From Maribacter algicola (GTDB lineage Bacteria; Bacteroidota; Bacteroidia; Flavobacteriales; Flavobacteriaceae), in the NCBI RefSeq assembly GCF_003933245.1, contig NZ_QUSX01000001.1:186001-250000 (forward strand): 64,000 bases of DNA. Direction: 5' to 3'. Below the pieces are notes generated by a model that saw nothing but the letters and a program-made list of their open reading frames with translations, ran no database searches and had not been told where the DNA came from. Of the stretch, positions 56,186 through 64,000 are shown one piece after another (the first letter of the stretch is position 1; each line of letters opens with the position of its first letter). Made by a program: the position numbers and the translations under genes.

Positions 56186-57637
56186 ATGGTAAAGATACCG
56201 CGACCAACTTGCCACATATTTCAAAAAAAAACACCTTTTAAAAAAATAAGCATAAAAGGGAATCCCTTTGCATATGTACTAATTTCCATACTTATTTTCA
56301 TTGGCTGTTCGCCCAAATTCACCAATGTGTCACTCCCTATTGAAAATGTTCAGGAATTTTCAACTTCAGGCTCCATGGTATTGGAAGACAAGTGGTGGAC
56401 CGCTTTTGAAGACGAACAGCTAAATATATTGATAGATAGCGCGCTCCGTTCCAACATGGACTTGGCGGCCATTTGGCAACAGTTTATGGCAGCCAAAGCA
56501 GTGGTGCGTAGACAGGCGTCTAATAAATGGCCACAGATAGATGCATCGGCACAGACAGCACGTAATTTCCCGGAACCGGATTTCGTGGGTGGTGAGAATA
56601 CCCAGCTAGGATTGTCTACTTCCTATGAGGTGGATTTATGGGGAAGAATACGTACAGCGGTACAAGCGGAAAAACTTCGGTCAGACGCAAGTCTTTACGA
56701 CTACAGAATAGCGGCAATTACGCTCTCCTCCCAAATAGCTTCCACGTGGTATCAGTTGCTCGTCGCTAAAAAGCAATTGGAAATTACGGATGAACAGATA
56801 GCTGTCAACGAGGACATCATCAAACTGATTCGTTCCAGATTCGTAGGTGGTCAGATACGTGCCGTGGATATTTTAAGGCAAGCGCAATTATTGGAAAGCA
56901 CCAAGGAACAGCGCATTATTTTTAGGACCAACGTGGAACTGTTGGAAAACCAGCTTGCCGTGCTTCTTGGAAAACAACCTCAGGAACCTTTGGAACTTGA
57001 GACCCGACCCCTACCCCAACTAACCGAACTTCCAGAAACGGGACTGCCTCTGGAACTGGTTAGAAGACGGCCCGATTTACAAAGATCCTATGCCCTATTG
57101 CTAGCGGCCGACCGCGATATGGCATCCGCAGTAAAAAGTAAATATCCTAGGCTTTCATTGAGCGCCAGAGGACAATTGCGTTCCAATAATTTTGACAATC
57201 TCTTTAAAAATTGGGCCTACTCCATCGCCGGAAACCTATTGGCGCCCCTCTTTTATGGTGGCCGACTAAGTGCCGAAGTTGATCGAACCGAAGCAATCAA
57301 ACGTCAAAGACTCTATGAATACGGCCAAGCCACCTTAACGGCCTTTCAGGAGGTAGAAAATGGTGTTACTAGGGACATTATGCAGAAAGAACGCCTGAAA
57401 AATATTGAAAGACAATTGGTCTTGGCTGAAAAAAGCAACAAACAATTGCGAATAGAGTTTCTGAACGGATTCAGCCCCTACTTGGACGTGCTCATTGGAC
57501 TGGATGCGGAGCAACAGTTGCGAAGGGATTTCTTGGACGCGCAATTGCAGCAGATCCAGATACGGATCGATTTATACCGTGCTTTGGCAGGTGGATTTGA
57601 GACCGAAAGGGAAATTGAAATGGAAAAAACGAGATAA
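56186..57637 (+). CDS. TolC-family outer-membrane efflux lipoprotein
   Basis: 483 residues. After an unusually long basic N-terminal region (about 30 residues) a hydrophobic segment ends in a lipobox (ILIFIGCSPKF). The body shows the OEP repeats: WWTAFEDEQLNILIDSALRS, YEVDLWGRI and LVRRRPDLQRSYALLLAADRD. It forms the outer-membrane duct of a tripartite RND pump with the next two genes; the gap to the adaptor gene is 2 bases. Confidence 0.9.
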   Translation: MVKIPRPTCHIFQKKTPFKKISIKGNPFAYVLISILIFIGCSPKFTNVSLPIENVQEFSTSGSMVLEDKWWTAFEDEQLNILIDSALRSNMDLAAIWQQFMAAKAVVRRQASNKWPQIDASAQTARNFPEPDFVGGENTQLGLSTSYEVDLWGRIRTAVQAEKLRSDASLYDYRIAAITLSSQIASTWYQLLVAKKQLEITDEQIAVNEDIIKLIRSRFVGGQIRAVDILRQAQLLESTKEQRIIFRTNVELLENQLAVLLGKQPQEPLELETRPLPQLTELPETGLPLELVRRRPDLQRSYALLLAADRDMASAVKSKYPRLSLSARGQLRSNNFDNLFKNWAYSIAGNLLAPLFYGGRLSAEVDRTEAIKRQRLYEYGQATLTAFQEVENGVTRDIMQKERLKNIERQLVLAEKSNKQLRIEFLNGFSPYLDVLIGLDAEQQLRRDFLDAQLQQIQIRIDLYRALAGGFETEREIEMEKTR

Positions 57638-57639
57638 CG

Positions 57640-58845
57640 ATGACCAATAAAAAAATACTATGGATATGTTTGGGGATTTTGCTGGCCGGTGTCGCCATCA
57701 CCACACTAATTTTCTCCACGGAGCCGGAGGCCCAGACAGAAGGTGCGACGGTAGAAACGGCCATGTTGGTTGAAGTTACGGAAGTGCAAATGGGTACTTT
57801 TGAACCGGTAATCGTGGCGACAGGCACTGTACAGCCTGTTGAGGATGTGCAATTGAGCGCATTGGTTCCCGGCCAGATAATTAGAAGAGATCCCGCCTTT
57901 ACACCCGGTGGCTTTGTAAAAAAGAACCAGGTTTTGCTTCAAATAGACCCTTCCGATTATGAAAATACCCTTGAACTCAGAAGAAGCGAACTGTTGCAAT
58001 CCCAGACTACGTTGGATACGGAAATGGGGCGGCAGCAAATTGCTTTGCAAGATCTGCAGCTAATTGTTGACGACTCCCTTTTTGGAAACGATCCGCTATC
58101 CGAGGAAGAGCGCCAGTTAGTACTTAGAAAACCTCAGCTAAATGCAGTGAAGGCAACCATTGAGGCTTCCAAAGCATCAGTGAAACAGGCCCAATTAAAT
58201 CTTGAAAGAACCACTATAAGGGCACCTTTTGATGCACACATACTTACGCAAAATGTATCCACGGGTTCACAAGTAGCACAAGGAGATAATTTGGGAAGAA
58301 TCGTAGGTACGGAATATTATTGGGTGAATACCACAGTTCCCGTTTCAAAGCTAAAATGGTTGAAATTCCCAAAAACTAGCACGGACAAAGGGTCGCTTGT
58401 GCGGATAGAAAACTCGACCACTTGGCCCAGCGGGACCTATAGGGAGGGCCATCTGGACCGACAAATTGGGGCACTGGACGGACAGACCCGCCTTGCCCGC
58501 GTGTTGGTACGTGTGGAAGACCCACTTGGCCAAAAACAGTATACTGTGGAAACGCCTATGCTCATTATCGGTTCATTTGTGGAGGTCTTTATCAAAGCAA
58601 GTCCCATCAAAAATGTTGTCCGTTTGGATAAAGGATTTGTCCGTAGCAGTGAGACCGTCTGGGTAATGAAGGACAATAAATTGGAAATAAGGGAAGTGGA
58701 TATCGCTTTGACGGACGACAAGTATGCCTATATATCAAACGGGTTACAGTCTGGTGATAAGGTAATTACTACTGATTTAAGTACGGTAAGTAACGGAATC
58801 GGCCTACGTACAAAAGGGCAGGATAAAGCGAATACCTCAGAATAA
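57640..58845 (+). CDS. RND efflux membrane fusion protein (HlyD-like)
   Basis: 401 residues. One N-terminal membrane anchor (ILWICLGILLAGVAITTLIF) is followed by a barrel-sandwich/lipoyl-like segment (TGTVQPVEDVQLSALVPGQI), a helical hairpin (SELLQSQTTLDTEMGRQQI) and a beta-barrel domain ending in LQSGDKVITTDLSTVSNG. It bridges the RND permease and the TolC protein. The order TolC, adaptor, permease without breaks indicates one operon. Confidence 0.92.
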   Translation: MTNKKILWICLGILLAGVAITTLIFSTEPEAQTEGATVETAMLVEVTEVQMGTFEPVIVATGTVQPVEDVQLSALVPGQIIRRDPAFTPGGFVKKNQVLLQIDPSDYENTLELRRSELLQSQTTLDTEMGRQQIALQDLQLIVDDSLFGNDPLSEEERQLVLRKPQLNAVKATIEASKASVKQAQLNLERTTIRAPFDAHILTQNVSTGSQVAQGDNLGRIVGTEYYWVNTTVPVSKLKWLKFPKTSTDKGSLVRIENSTTWPSGTYREGHLDRQIGALDGQTRLARVLVRVEDPLGQKQYTVETPMLIIGSFVEVFIKASPIKNVVRLDKGFVRSSETVWVMKDNKLEIREVDIALTDDKYAYISNGLQSGDKVITTDLSTVSNGIGLRTKGQDKANTSE

Positions 58846-58851
58846 AATCTC

Positions 58852-61800
58852 ATGGAAGAAAAAGAAAAAGCTACAGAAAAGAACCCAAGAAAAGAAGGTG
58901 CCATTGCCTATATGGCCCGAAATTCCATCGCCACTAACCTATTGATGCTGTTATTATTAGGAGGAGGAATCTTTACCATGTATACCATACAAAAAGAGGT
59001 TTTTCCTGAATTTCAATTGGATTTTGTGGAAGTCTCCGTGGCCTACCCAGGGGCCTCACCTGCGGAAGTTGAACAGGGAATCCTACAACCCGTGGAGGAA
59101 GCCATTCGCGGGGTTAATGGTATTAAAGAAATTGTGTCCGAGGCCCAGGAGGGTTCAGGACAGGTAACGATAGAACTTGTGGCAGGTACAGAAAGGATGA
59201 AGGCCTTTCAAGATATCGATCAGGCAATCAATCGAATCCGGACCTTCCCAGACGATATAGAGGAGCCCGAAGTAGCCCTCCAAAACAGACAGCGCGATGT
59301 TATTCAAATAGGATTGTTCGGCAAGGCCGATATCTGGACCTTACGGAAATTGGCAGAACGACTGAGGACTATTTTACTGAATAACCCTGAAATAACCCAG
59401 GTAGAATTGGGTAATGTACCGGAGTACGAGACACGCATAGAAGTACCCCGAAGCAACCTGCAAAAATATAGTCTAACCCTTGGCCAAATTGCGGATATCA
59501 TCCGCCAAAGTAGTAATGATGTTCCCGCTGGAGCGGTACAGACCCAAAGTGGGGAGATTTTATTGCGCATGCAGGAACGTAAGCAATGGGCGGAAGAATT
59601 TGGGAACATCACCATCATTTCCTCTGCGGACGGTGCAAACCTTCTTCTTAGGGATATCGCCACCATCACTGACGGATTTGAAGAGGTTGGCTTTCATGGT
59701 CAATTCAATCAAGAGAATTATGTAGAACTGCGCATTTTTCGCATAGGAGATCAATCTCCCCTAAAAATTGCGGAGGAGGTCCAAAGTATTTTGGCCGACT
59801 TTCAATTACCCCTGGGCATAAAATATAGAACAGATAGTAACAGGGCTGCGGACTATGAAGAAAGGCTCTCCCTTTTAACAGAAAATGGTGTTTTGGCCAT
59901 TCTAATAGTATTGGTCATTCTAACCCTATTCTTGGAATATAGATTGGCATTTTGGGTCATGATGGGAATGACGGTCTCCTTCATAGGGGGTATGATATTT
60001 CTCCCATTGATCGGTATTAGTGTAAATATGATATCCATGTTCGGGTTTTTAGTGGTTTTAGGTATTGTAGTGGATGATGCCATTGTAGTGGGCGAAAACG
60101 TATACGAGTATCGGCAAAAAGGCCTCAGCCCCATTAAGGCAGCAATTGCAGGCACCAAGGATGTTTCACTTCCTGTGACCTTTAGCATCGTAACCACCAT
60201 AATTGCCTTTGTTCCCCTTCTTTTCATGCCAGGGGAAACGGGTAAATTTTGGCAACCGTTGCCAGCCGTGGTAATCGTCATTCTTGCAGTTTCCTTGATA
60301 GAGGCACTTTTCATTCTTCCCTCCCACTTGGCCCACTTGAAAAAAGAACAGAATAAAAATAAATGGGTAAGAAAACTGGAAGGATGGCAAAGGTCCTTTG
60401 CTATGGGATTCGATAATTTTATAGAAAACAAGTACAGGCCAATTTTGGACAAATGTCTGCAATACCGATACATTACATTGTGTGCCGCTGTTACTTTATT
60501 ATTGATAGTAGGTGGATATGGATACAGTGGCCATATGGGAATGATAATGATGCCGGAGGTCGCTGCAGACGAAATCGAGTGTGGAGTAAGGCTCCCGGTA
60601 GGTACAACACCGGACCAAGCCGCAAAAGTGGCAAAGGAGATTTCCGATGCTACCCAGCGGATGTTCGAAGAGCATAACCTTTACGAAGTAGCCGAGGGTA
60701 TAAAGACCAATGTGCGGGGTCAAAATTTTATCGATGTGGAAATTGTTATGTTGCCCCCGGACCAACGCGATATCACCGCAGGTGAAATGATTGCCCTTTG
60801 GCGCGATAACATTGGTGATATTCAAGGGGTTGACCAAATTACGTTTGAGGCAGAGCGTGGACCAGGCGGTGCCCGTCAGGCAATCAGCGTGGATTTAAGC
60901 CATTCGGATATTGACGTACTCGAACGTGCAAGTGCGGCCTTTGTGGAGCGCATGAAGGAATTTTCCAATACACGTGATGTTACGGACAACTACAACAAAG
61001 GAAAGCTACAGTATGATTTTAAGCTACTTCCTCAAGGACGAAATCTAGGCTTAACTTCCGATGATATTGGAAGACAGGTTCGGGATGGATTTTTTGGGGC
61101 TCTGGCCATGCGACAGTTACGAGGTATGAACGAAATTGAGGTCAGGGTAAAACTTCCTTTGGAAGAGCGAAAAGATATCAAAAATCTGGAGGATTTCCTT
61201 ATCCGTACTACGGATGGTATTGAAGTGCCCTTAATGGAAGTGGTGGAAGTGGAGCAACGAGAGGCCTTTACCAGCATAAATCGAAGGGATGGCAGAAGGG
61301 TCGTTAACGTAGGAATGGATGTGGAACCTGCTAATTCGGTCAGTCGGGTATTGGCTTCCATGCAAGAGGAGGTCCTTCCGCAACTGCGAAGTGATTTCCC
61401 AGGTACCACATGGACCTTTGAAGGTAGTCAAGCAGATATGCGTGAAAGTACCAACACCTTGAAGGCCGGATTTTCCATTGCCATGTTATTGATATATGCC
61501 CTCTTGGCCATTGCCTTTAGCAGTTACACTCAACCGTTGATAGTTATGACGGCCATTCCTTTTGGAATCGTTGGTGCGGTTATCGGTCATATATTATTGG
61601 GCTATGACCTTTCCTTGGTAAGTCTTATGGGTGTCATTGCGCTTTCTGGGGTGGTGGTAAACGATTCCCTCATAATGATCGATTTTGCCAATAAACGGCG
61701 ATTGGCCGGAGACTCCATTTATGAGTCCATACATGAAGCCGGACTTCGTAGGTTTAGACCTATCATCCTAACAACGATGACCACATTTGGGGGATTGGCG

Positions 61801-61992
61801 CCCATTATTCTGGAAACATCCAGTCAGGCGTTTTACCTAATACCCATGGCGATTTCTTTAGGATTCGGAATCGTTTTTGCTACTGCGATCATCTTGGTCA
61901 TTGTACCCTGCCTTTATCTTATATTGGAGGACATAAAGCTATTGCGAAAGAAGGGCAACACCGTAAAACGAGTGGATGTTCTAAAGGCTTAG
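58852..61992 (+). CDS. RND (AcrB/CzcA-type) efflux permease
   Basis: 1046 residues with the RND layout: an N-terminal membrane segment, large periplasmic loops after segments 1 and 7, and 12 segments in all. Signatures are [47 protein letters not shown] near 385-411 (proton-relay Asp pair) and [18 protein letters not shown] near 927. The multidrug or metal substrate is not clear; the VVDDAIVV motif is shared by both. It is the last gene of the efflux operon. Confidence 0.94.
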   Translation: MEEKEKATEKNPRKEGAIAYMARNSIATNLLMLLLLGGGIFTMYTIQKEVFPEFQLDFVEVSVAYPGASPAEVEQGILQPVEEAIRGVNGIKEIVSEAQEGSGQVTIELVAGTERMKAFQDIDQAINRIRTFPDDIEEPEVALQNRQRDVIQIGLFGKADIWTLRKLAERLRTILLNNPEITQVELGNVPEYETRIEVPRSNLQKYSLTLGQIADIIRQSSNDVPAGAVQTQSGEILLRMQERKQWAEEFGNITIISSADGANLLLRDIATITDGFEEVGFHGQFNQENYVELRIFRIGDQSPLKIAEEVQSILADFQLPLGIKYRTDSNRAADYEERLSLLTENGVLAILIVLVILTLFLEYRLAFWVMMGMTVSFIGGMIFLPLIGISVNMISMFGFLVVLGIVVDDAIVVGENVYEYRQKGLSPIKAAIAGTKDVSLPVTFSIVTTIIAFVPLLFMPGETGKFWQPLPAVVIVILAVSLIEALFILPSHLAHLKKEQNKNKWVRKLEGWQRSFAMGFDNFIENKYRPILDKCLQYRYITLCAAVTLLLIVGGYGYSGHMGMIMMPEVAADEIECGVRLPVGTTPDQAAKVAKEISDATQRMFEEHNLYEVAEGIKTNVRGQNFIDVEIVMLPPDQRDITAGEMIALWRDNIGDIQGVDQITFEAERGPGGARQAISVDLSHSDIDVLERASAAFVERMKEFSNTRDVTDNYNKGKLQYDFKLLPQGRNLGLTSDDIGRQVRDGFFGALAMRQLRGMNEIEVRVKLPLEERKDIKNLEDFLIRTTDGIEVPLMEVVEVEQREAFTSINRRDGRRVVNVGMDVEPANSVSRVLASMQEEVLPQLRSDFPGTTWTFEGSQADMRESTNTLKAGFSIAMLLIYALLAIAFSSYTQPLIVMTAIPFGIVGAVIGHILLGYDLSLVSLMGVIALSGVVVNDSLIMIDFANKRRLAGDSIYESIHEAGLRRFRPIILTTMTTFGGLAPIILETSSQAFYLIPMAISLGFGIVFATAIILVIVPCLYLILEDIKLLRKKGNTVKRVDVLKA

Positions 61993-62094
61993 CGACTATT
62001 TAACTTATTGAACTTTAGCGTTACAAAAATTGGCTTTTGCACAACAAAATTTCGACAAGTACCAATATATTGTATTCAAACAAAAAACGATATC

Positions 62095-62487
62095 ATGGAC
62101 AATGAAGAATTACTAGGTAAGGAATTGAGCAACCTCTATGCTATTTCAAAACAGGTAAACACCTTTTTCAATGGTAGCAATATCAGTTTTTTGAACGAAC
62201 GCCGCAAAACGATGTTGGAGGATTATTTAAAGCTTAGTTGTAAATATGAAAATGAAATTGCGGAAACACTTCGAAATATAAAGGTAAACCCCGGAAATAC
62301 AACAGACTCCATAGTAGATGAAATAACAGAGAACCTTCAGGAAGTTATTTCGCAGAAAGGTTACAAAAAAGATTCAAAACAACTAAGCTATATGATGTCA
62401 CTGAATCGTTTGATCAGCTATCACGTGGCCAATATAGAAAACATCGGTTTTCTGCTGAACGAAGTGGAACTTAAAAACGTTTCGTAA
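62095..62487 (+). CDS. Hypothetical helical protein
   Basis: 130 residues from the ATG at 62095 (MDNEELLGKELSNLYAISKQ); the longer frame to 62008 is left out because its first 29 residues look untranslated and the upstream sequence is the leader of this gene. It is mostly helical with no signal or membrane segment and may resemble DUF892-like ferritin folds, but this is weak. It follows the RND operon by about 100 bases. Confidence 0.6.
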   Translation: MDNEELLGKELSNLYAISKQVNTFFNGSNISFLNERRKTMLEDYLKLSCKYENEIAETLRNIKVNPGNTTDSIVDEITENLQEVISQKGYKKDSKQLSYMMSLNRLISYHVANIENIGFLLNEVELKNVS

Positions 62488-62858
62488 GGCAAATGTTATT
62501 CTTAGACGGATTCAGGAGAATACAGGGTACCTCCGTTTCCTGAGGTTTTTGGTATAGACCTATACAAGTATCGGTCTAATATGGACCAAGGTATCCGGCT
62601 TATTAAGATTTTTGATAATATGCCTCTGGAATGGTTCCCATTAGAATACATTCAATATTTTATTACCGTTCCTCCATTCTCATTTTGGCTTTCTCCTATA
62701 CCCGGCCAGTTTATTGATAATACGATCCAAAGTTCAAGGTGAAACGTCGGCCATGGCCAGATCGACCGCAATGGTGCACTACGTTTTAACCATTGAGAGT
62801 TTGATAAAAAACTGGAAAAACTCCTACCTATCGGGTTTTTAGGATTCCAAAAAAATGA
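62488..62858. other. 371-base gap between the helical protein and the GH109-like gene
   Basis: No gene is supported. A plus-strand frame at 62581-62742 (53 codons, MDQGIRLIKIFDNMPLEWF) ends in a stop and has no family I recognise; other frames are broken. It may be the remains of a gene or plain spacer DNA. Confidence 0.45.
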
Positions 62859-64000
62859 TTAAAAAGTGTCCTTCATCCAATTATATGGTTTCCTTTTTAC
62901 CCAATTGCCTCTAGTGAAATCTGGAAAATCCTGGGGTTCCCCATTATTGGCAATAGATAGTTCGGACAAGGGTGTAATGGCACTCCAAGCTGCGGCATCG
63001 TAGGCATCCATAGGGGGTGCAATATTCGCTTTGGCAGATTCCACAAAGGCGTTGATTACGAAGAAGTCCATACCACCATGTCCCGCGCCACTGGCGTATT
63101 CGCCATATTTTACCCAAAGAGGGTGGTCATATTTTTTTAGCCATTCATCCGCACTATCCCATTTATGAGGCTCTGATTGTCCCTCAACATAAATTCGGTT
63201 GCCATCCACTTCCCAGAGACCATTGGCGCCCTGCACCCTAAACCCCAAGGAATAAGGTCTTGGCAGATTACAGTCATGGGTAACAATTATGGTCTCGCCA
63301 TTGGAAGTATCGATCGTGGTGGTAATAACATCCCCTTGTTTCCATTTCAACTTGGCATTTGGATGATCTTCCCCGCCTTTGGCCACAATATAATTATGCA
63401 AGCCAATTGCCTTGGTGGCGTGGGAGGTAAGGGACATAAATCGATTCCCCCTATTGATATCGCACATTGCGGCTATGGGCCCTACTCCGTGGGTTGGATA
63501 TACATCGGCATTTCTTAACAAGGAATGTTGGGTACGCCATTTTGCTTCGGAAATTCCCTTTTCTCCAAATTCCACCCCTACACCATAGGCTTCCGTACCA
63601 TCATTGAACTTAACGCCCCTTAGATCGTGCTGATAACCACATCTAAAATGAACCAATTCACCAAAAACATCCTGTCGAACCATGTTCAGAACCGCCAAGA
63701 TATCCCTCCTATAGTTTACGTTCTCCAAGATCATCATATGGGTTCCGCTGCTCTCATGGGTATTCACCAAATCCCAACACTCCTCCATGGTATTTGCGGC
63801 GGAAACTTCCAAGCCTGCGTACTTGCCAGCTTGCATGGCATCCTTGGCCATGCGAGTGTGCCATAACCAAGGGGTCGCAATAATAACCGCATCCACTTCC
63901 TTGCTTTCCAAAAGATTTTTATAGTCCAAATCGTCCTTTCCAAAAACCTGCGGCTTCGCTTTCCCCTTTTCGGAAATCATATCCAGGGCAATTTTCGTTC
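62859..64000 (-). CDS. Gfo/Idh/MocA-family oxidoreductase, GH109-like (5' part outside window)
   Basis: The frame is open through the window edge (the last codons before MISEKGKAK read TKIALD), so the true start lies beyond 64000 and the NAD-binding loop is missing. Visible are DAVIIATPWLWHTRMAKDAM and the GH109 signature NADVYPTHGVGPIAAMCDIN, followed by RGNRFMSLTSHATKAIGLHN. GH109 enzymes use a bound NAD to cleave alpha-N-acetylgalactosamine and related sugars. Sugar specificity is not certain. Confidence 0.82.
   Translation of the reverse strand, partial: TKIALDMISEKGKAKPQVFGKDDLDYKNLLESKEVDAVIIATPWLWHTRMAKDAMQAGKYAGLEVSAANTMEECWDLVNTHESSGTHMMILENVNYRRDILAVLNMVRQDVFGELVHFRCGYQHDLRGVKFNDGTEAYGVGVEFGEKGISEAKWRTQHSLLRNADVYPTHGVGPIAAMCDINRGNRFMSLTSHATKAIGLHNYIVAKGGEDHPNAKLKWKQGDVITTTIDTSNGETIIVTHDCNLPRPYSLGFRVQGANGLWEVDGNRIYVEGQSEPHKWDSADEWLKKYDHPLWVKYGEYASGAGHGGMDFFVINAFVESAKANIAPPMDAYDAAAWSAITPLSELSIANNGEPQDFPDFTRGNWVKRKPYNWMKDTF

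Noticed and set aside
59853..60473. A 206-codon minus-strand open frame opposite the RND permease
   Set aside because: It is the shadow of conserved permease membrane segments and shows no family of its own.

Overview
The window looks like chromosomal DNA of a marine-type member of the Flavobacteriaceae (Bacteroidota). The evidence is a fused SecD-SecF gene, a tmRNA whose tag reads GENNYALAA, promoter -7 elements of the TAnnTTTG type, AT-rich intergenic DNA, and many families typical of the group (DUF2911, DUF6588, DUF6807, NIPSNAP, a TPR/beta-barrel pair). I see no phage, insertion sequence, CRISPR array or rRNA. Most of the window is core genome with small accessory modules.

Layout. 1-7.1 kb: the end of cysS, an AraC regulator divergent from an aldehyde dehydrogenase-DUF779 pair, then yidD, lgt, a DUF192 lipoprotein, a GNAT acetyltransferase and a two-domain ABC ATPase. 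7.1-18.5 kb: secDF, mdh, gyrB and asnB with small envelope proteins between them and clear terminators. 18.5-30.3 kb: mostly minus-strand envelope genes (DUF885 peptidase-like lipoprotein, NYN-LOTUS protein, DUF6807, OmpA protein, beta-barrel protein, 1007-residue TPR protein), then ftsE. 30.4-33.5 kb: a tight three-gene operon of an enolase-superfamily epimerase, a DUF1611 protein and a threonine-synthase-like PLP enzyme. It resembles the DgcN/DgcA D-glutamate catabolic pair with an extra gene. 33.7-43.5 kb: a large MGH1-type glucosidase, a polyphosphate-glucokinase-like ROK kinase, an SDR, typA, kdsA, and a decayed tandem copy of an outer-membrane beta-barrel gene.

44-49.5 kb: a serine hydrolase, a secreted PHP-domain protein, an orphan histidine kinase and a saccharopine/alanine-dehydrogenase-like enzyme, then the tmRNA gene preceded by an unexplained leader of about 150 bases. 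50.1-55.6 kb: a LysR regulator divergent from two small genes plus dabB and dabA, a predicted inorganic-carbon (DAB) uptake system. 56.2-62.0 kb: a complete RND efflux operon (TolC, membrane fusion protein, permease). The window ends inside a GH109-like Gfo/Idh/MocA gene.

The observations most worth a second look are: (1) the dgcN/dgcA-like operon with its PLP-enzyme partner; (2) the structured-looking leader between a good promoter and the tmRNA, and the duplicated tmRNA 3' end behind it; (3) the DAB locus with two uncharacterised small genes; and (4) the neighbouring paralogue at 41.1-41.6 kb, which has lost its start codon and gained four in-frame stops but no frameshift.
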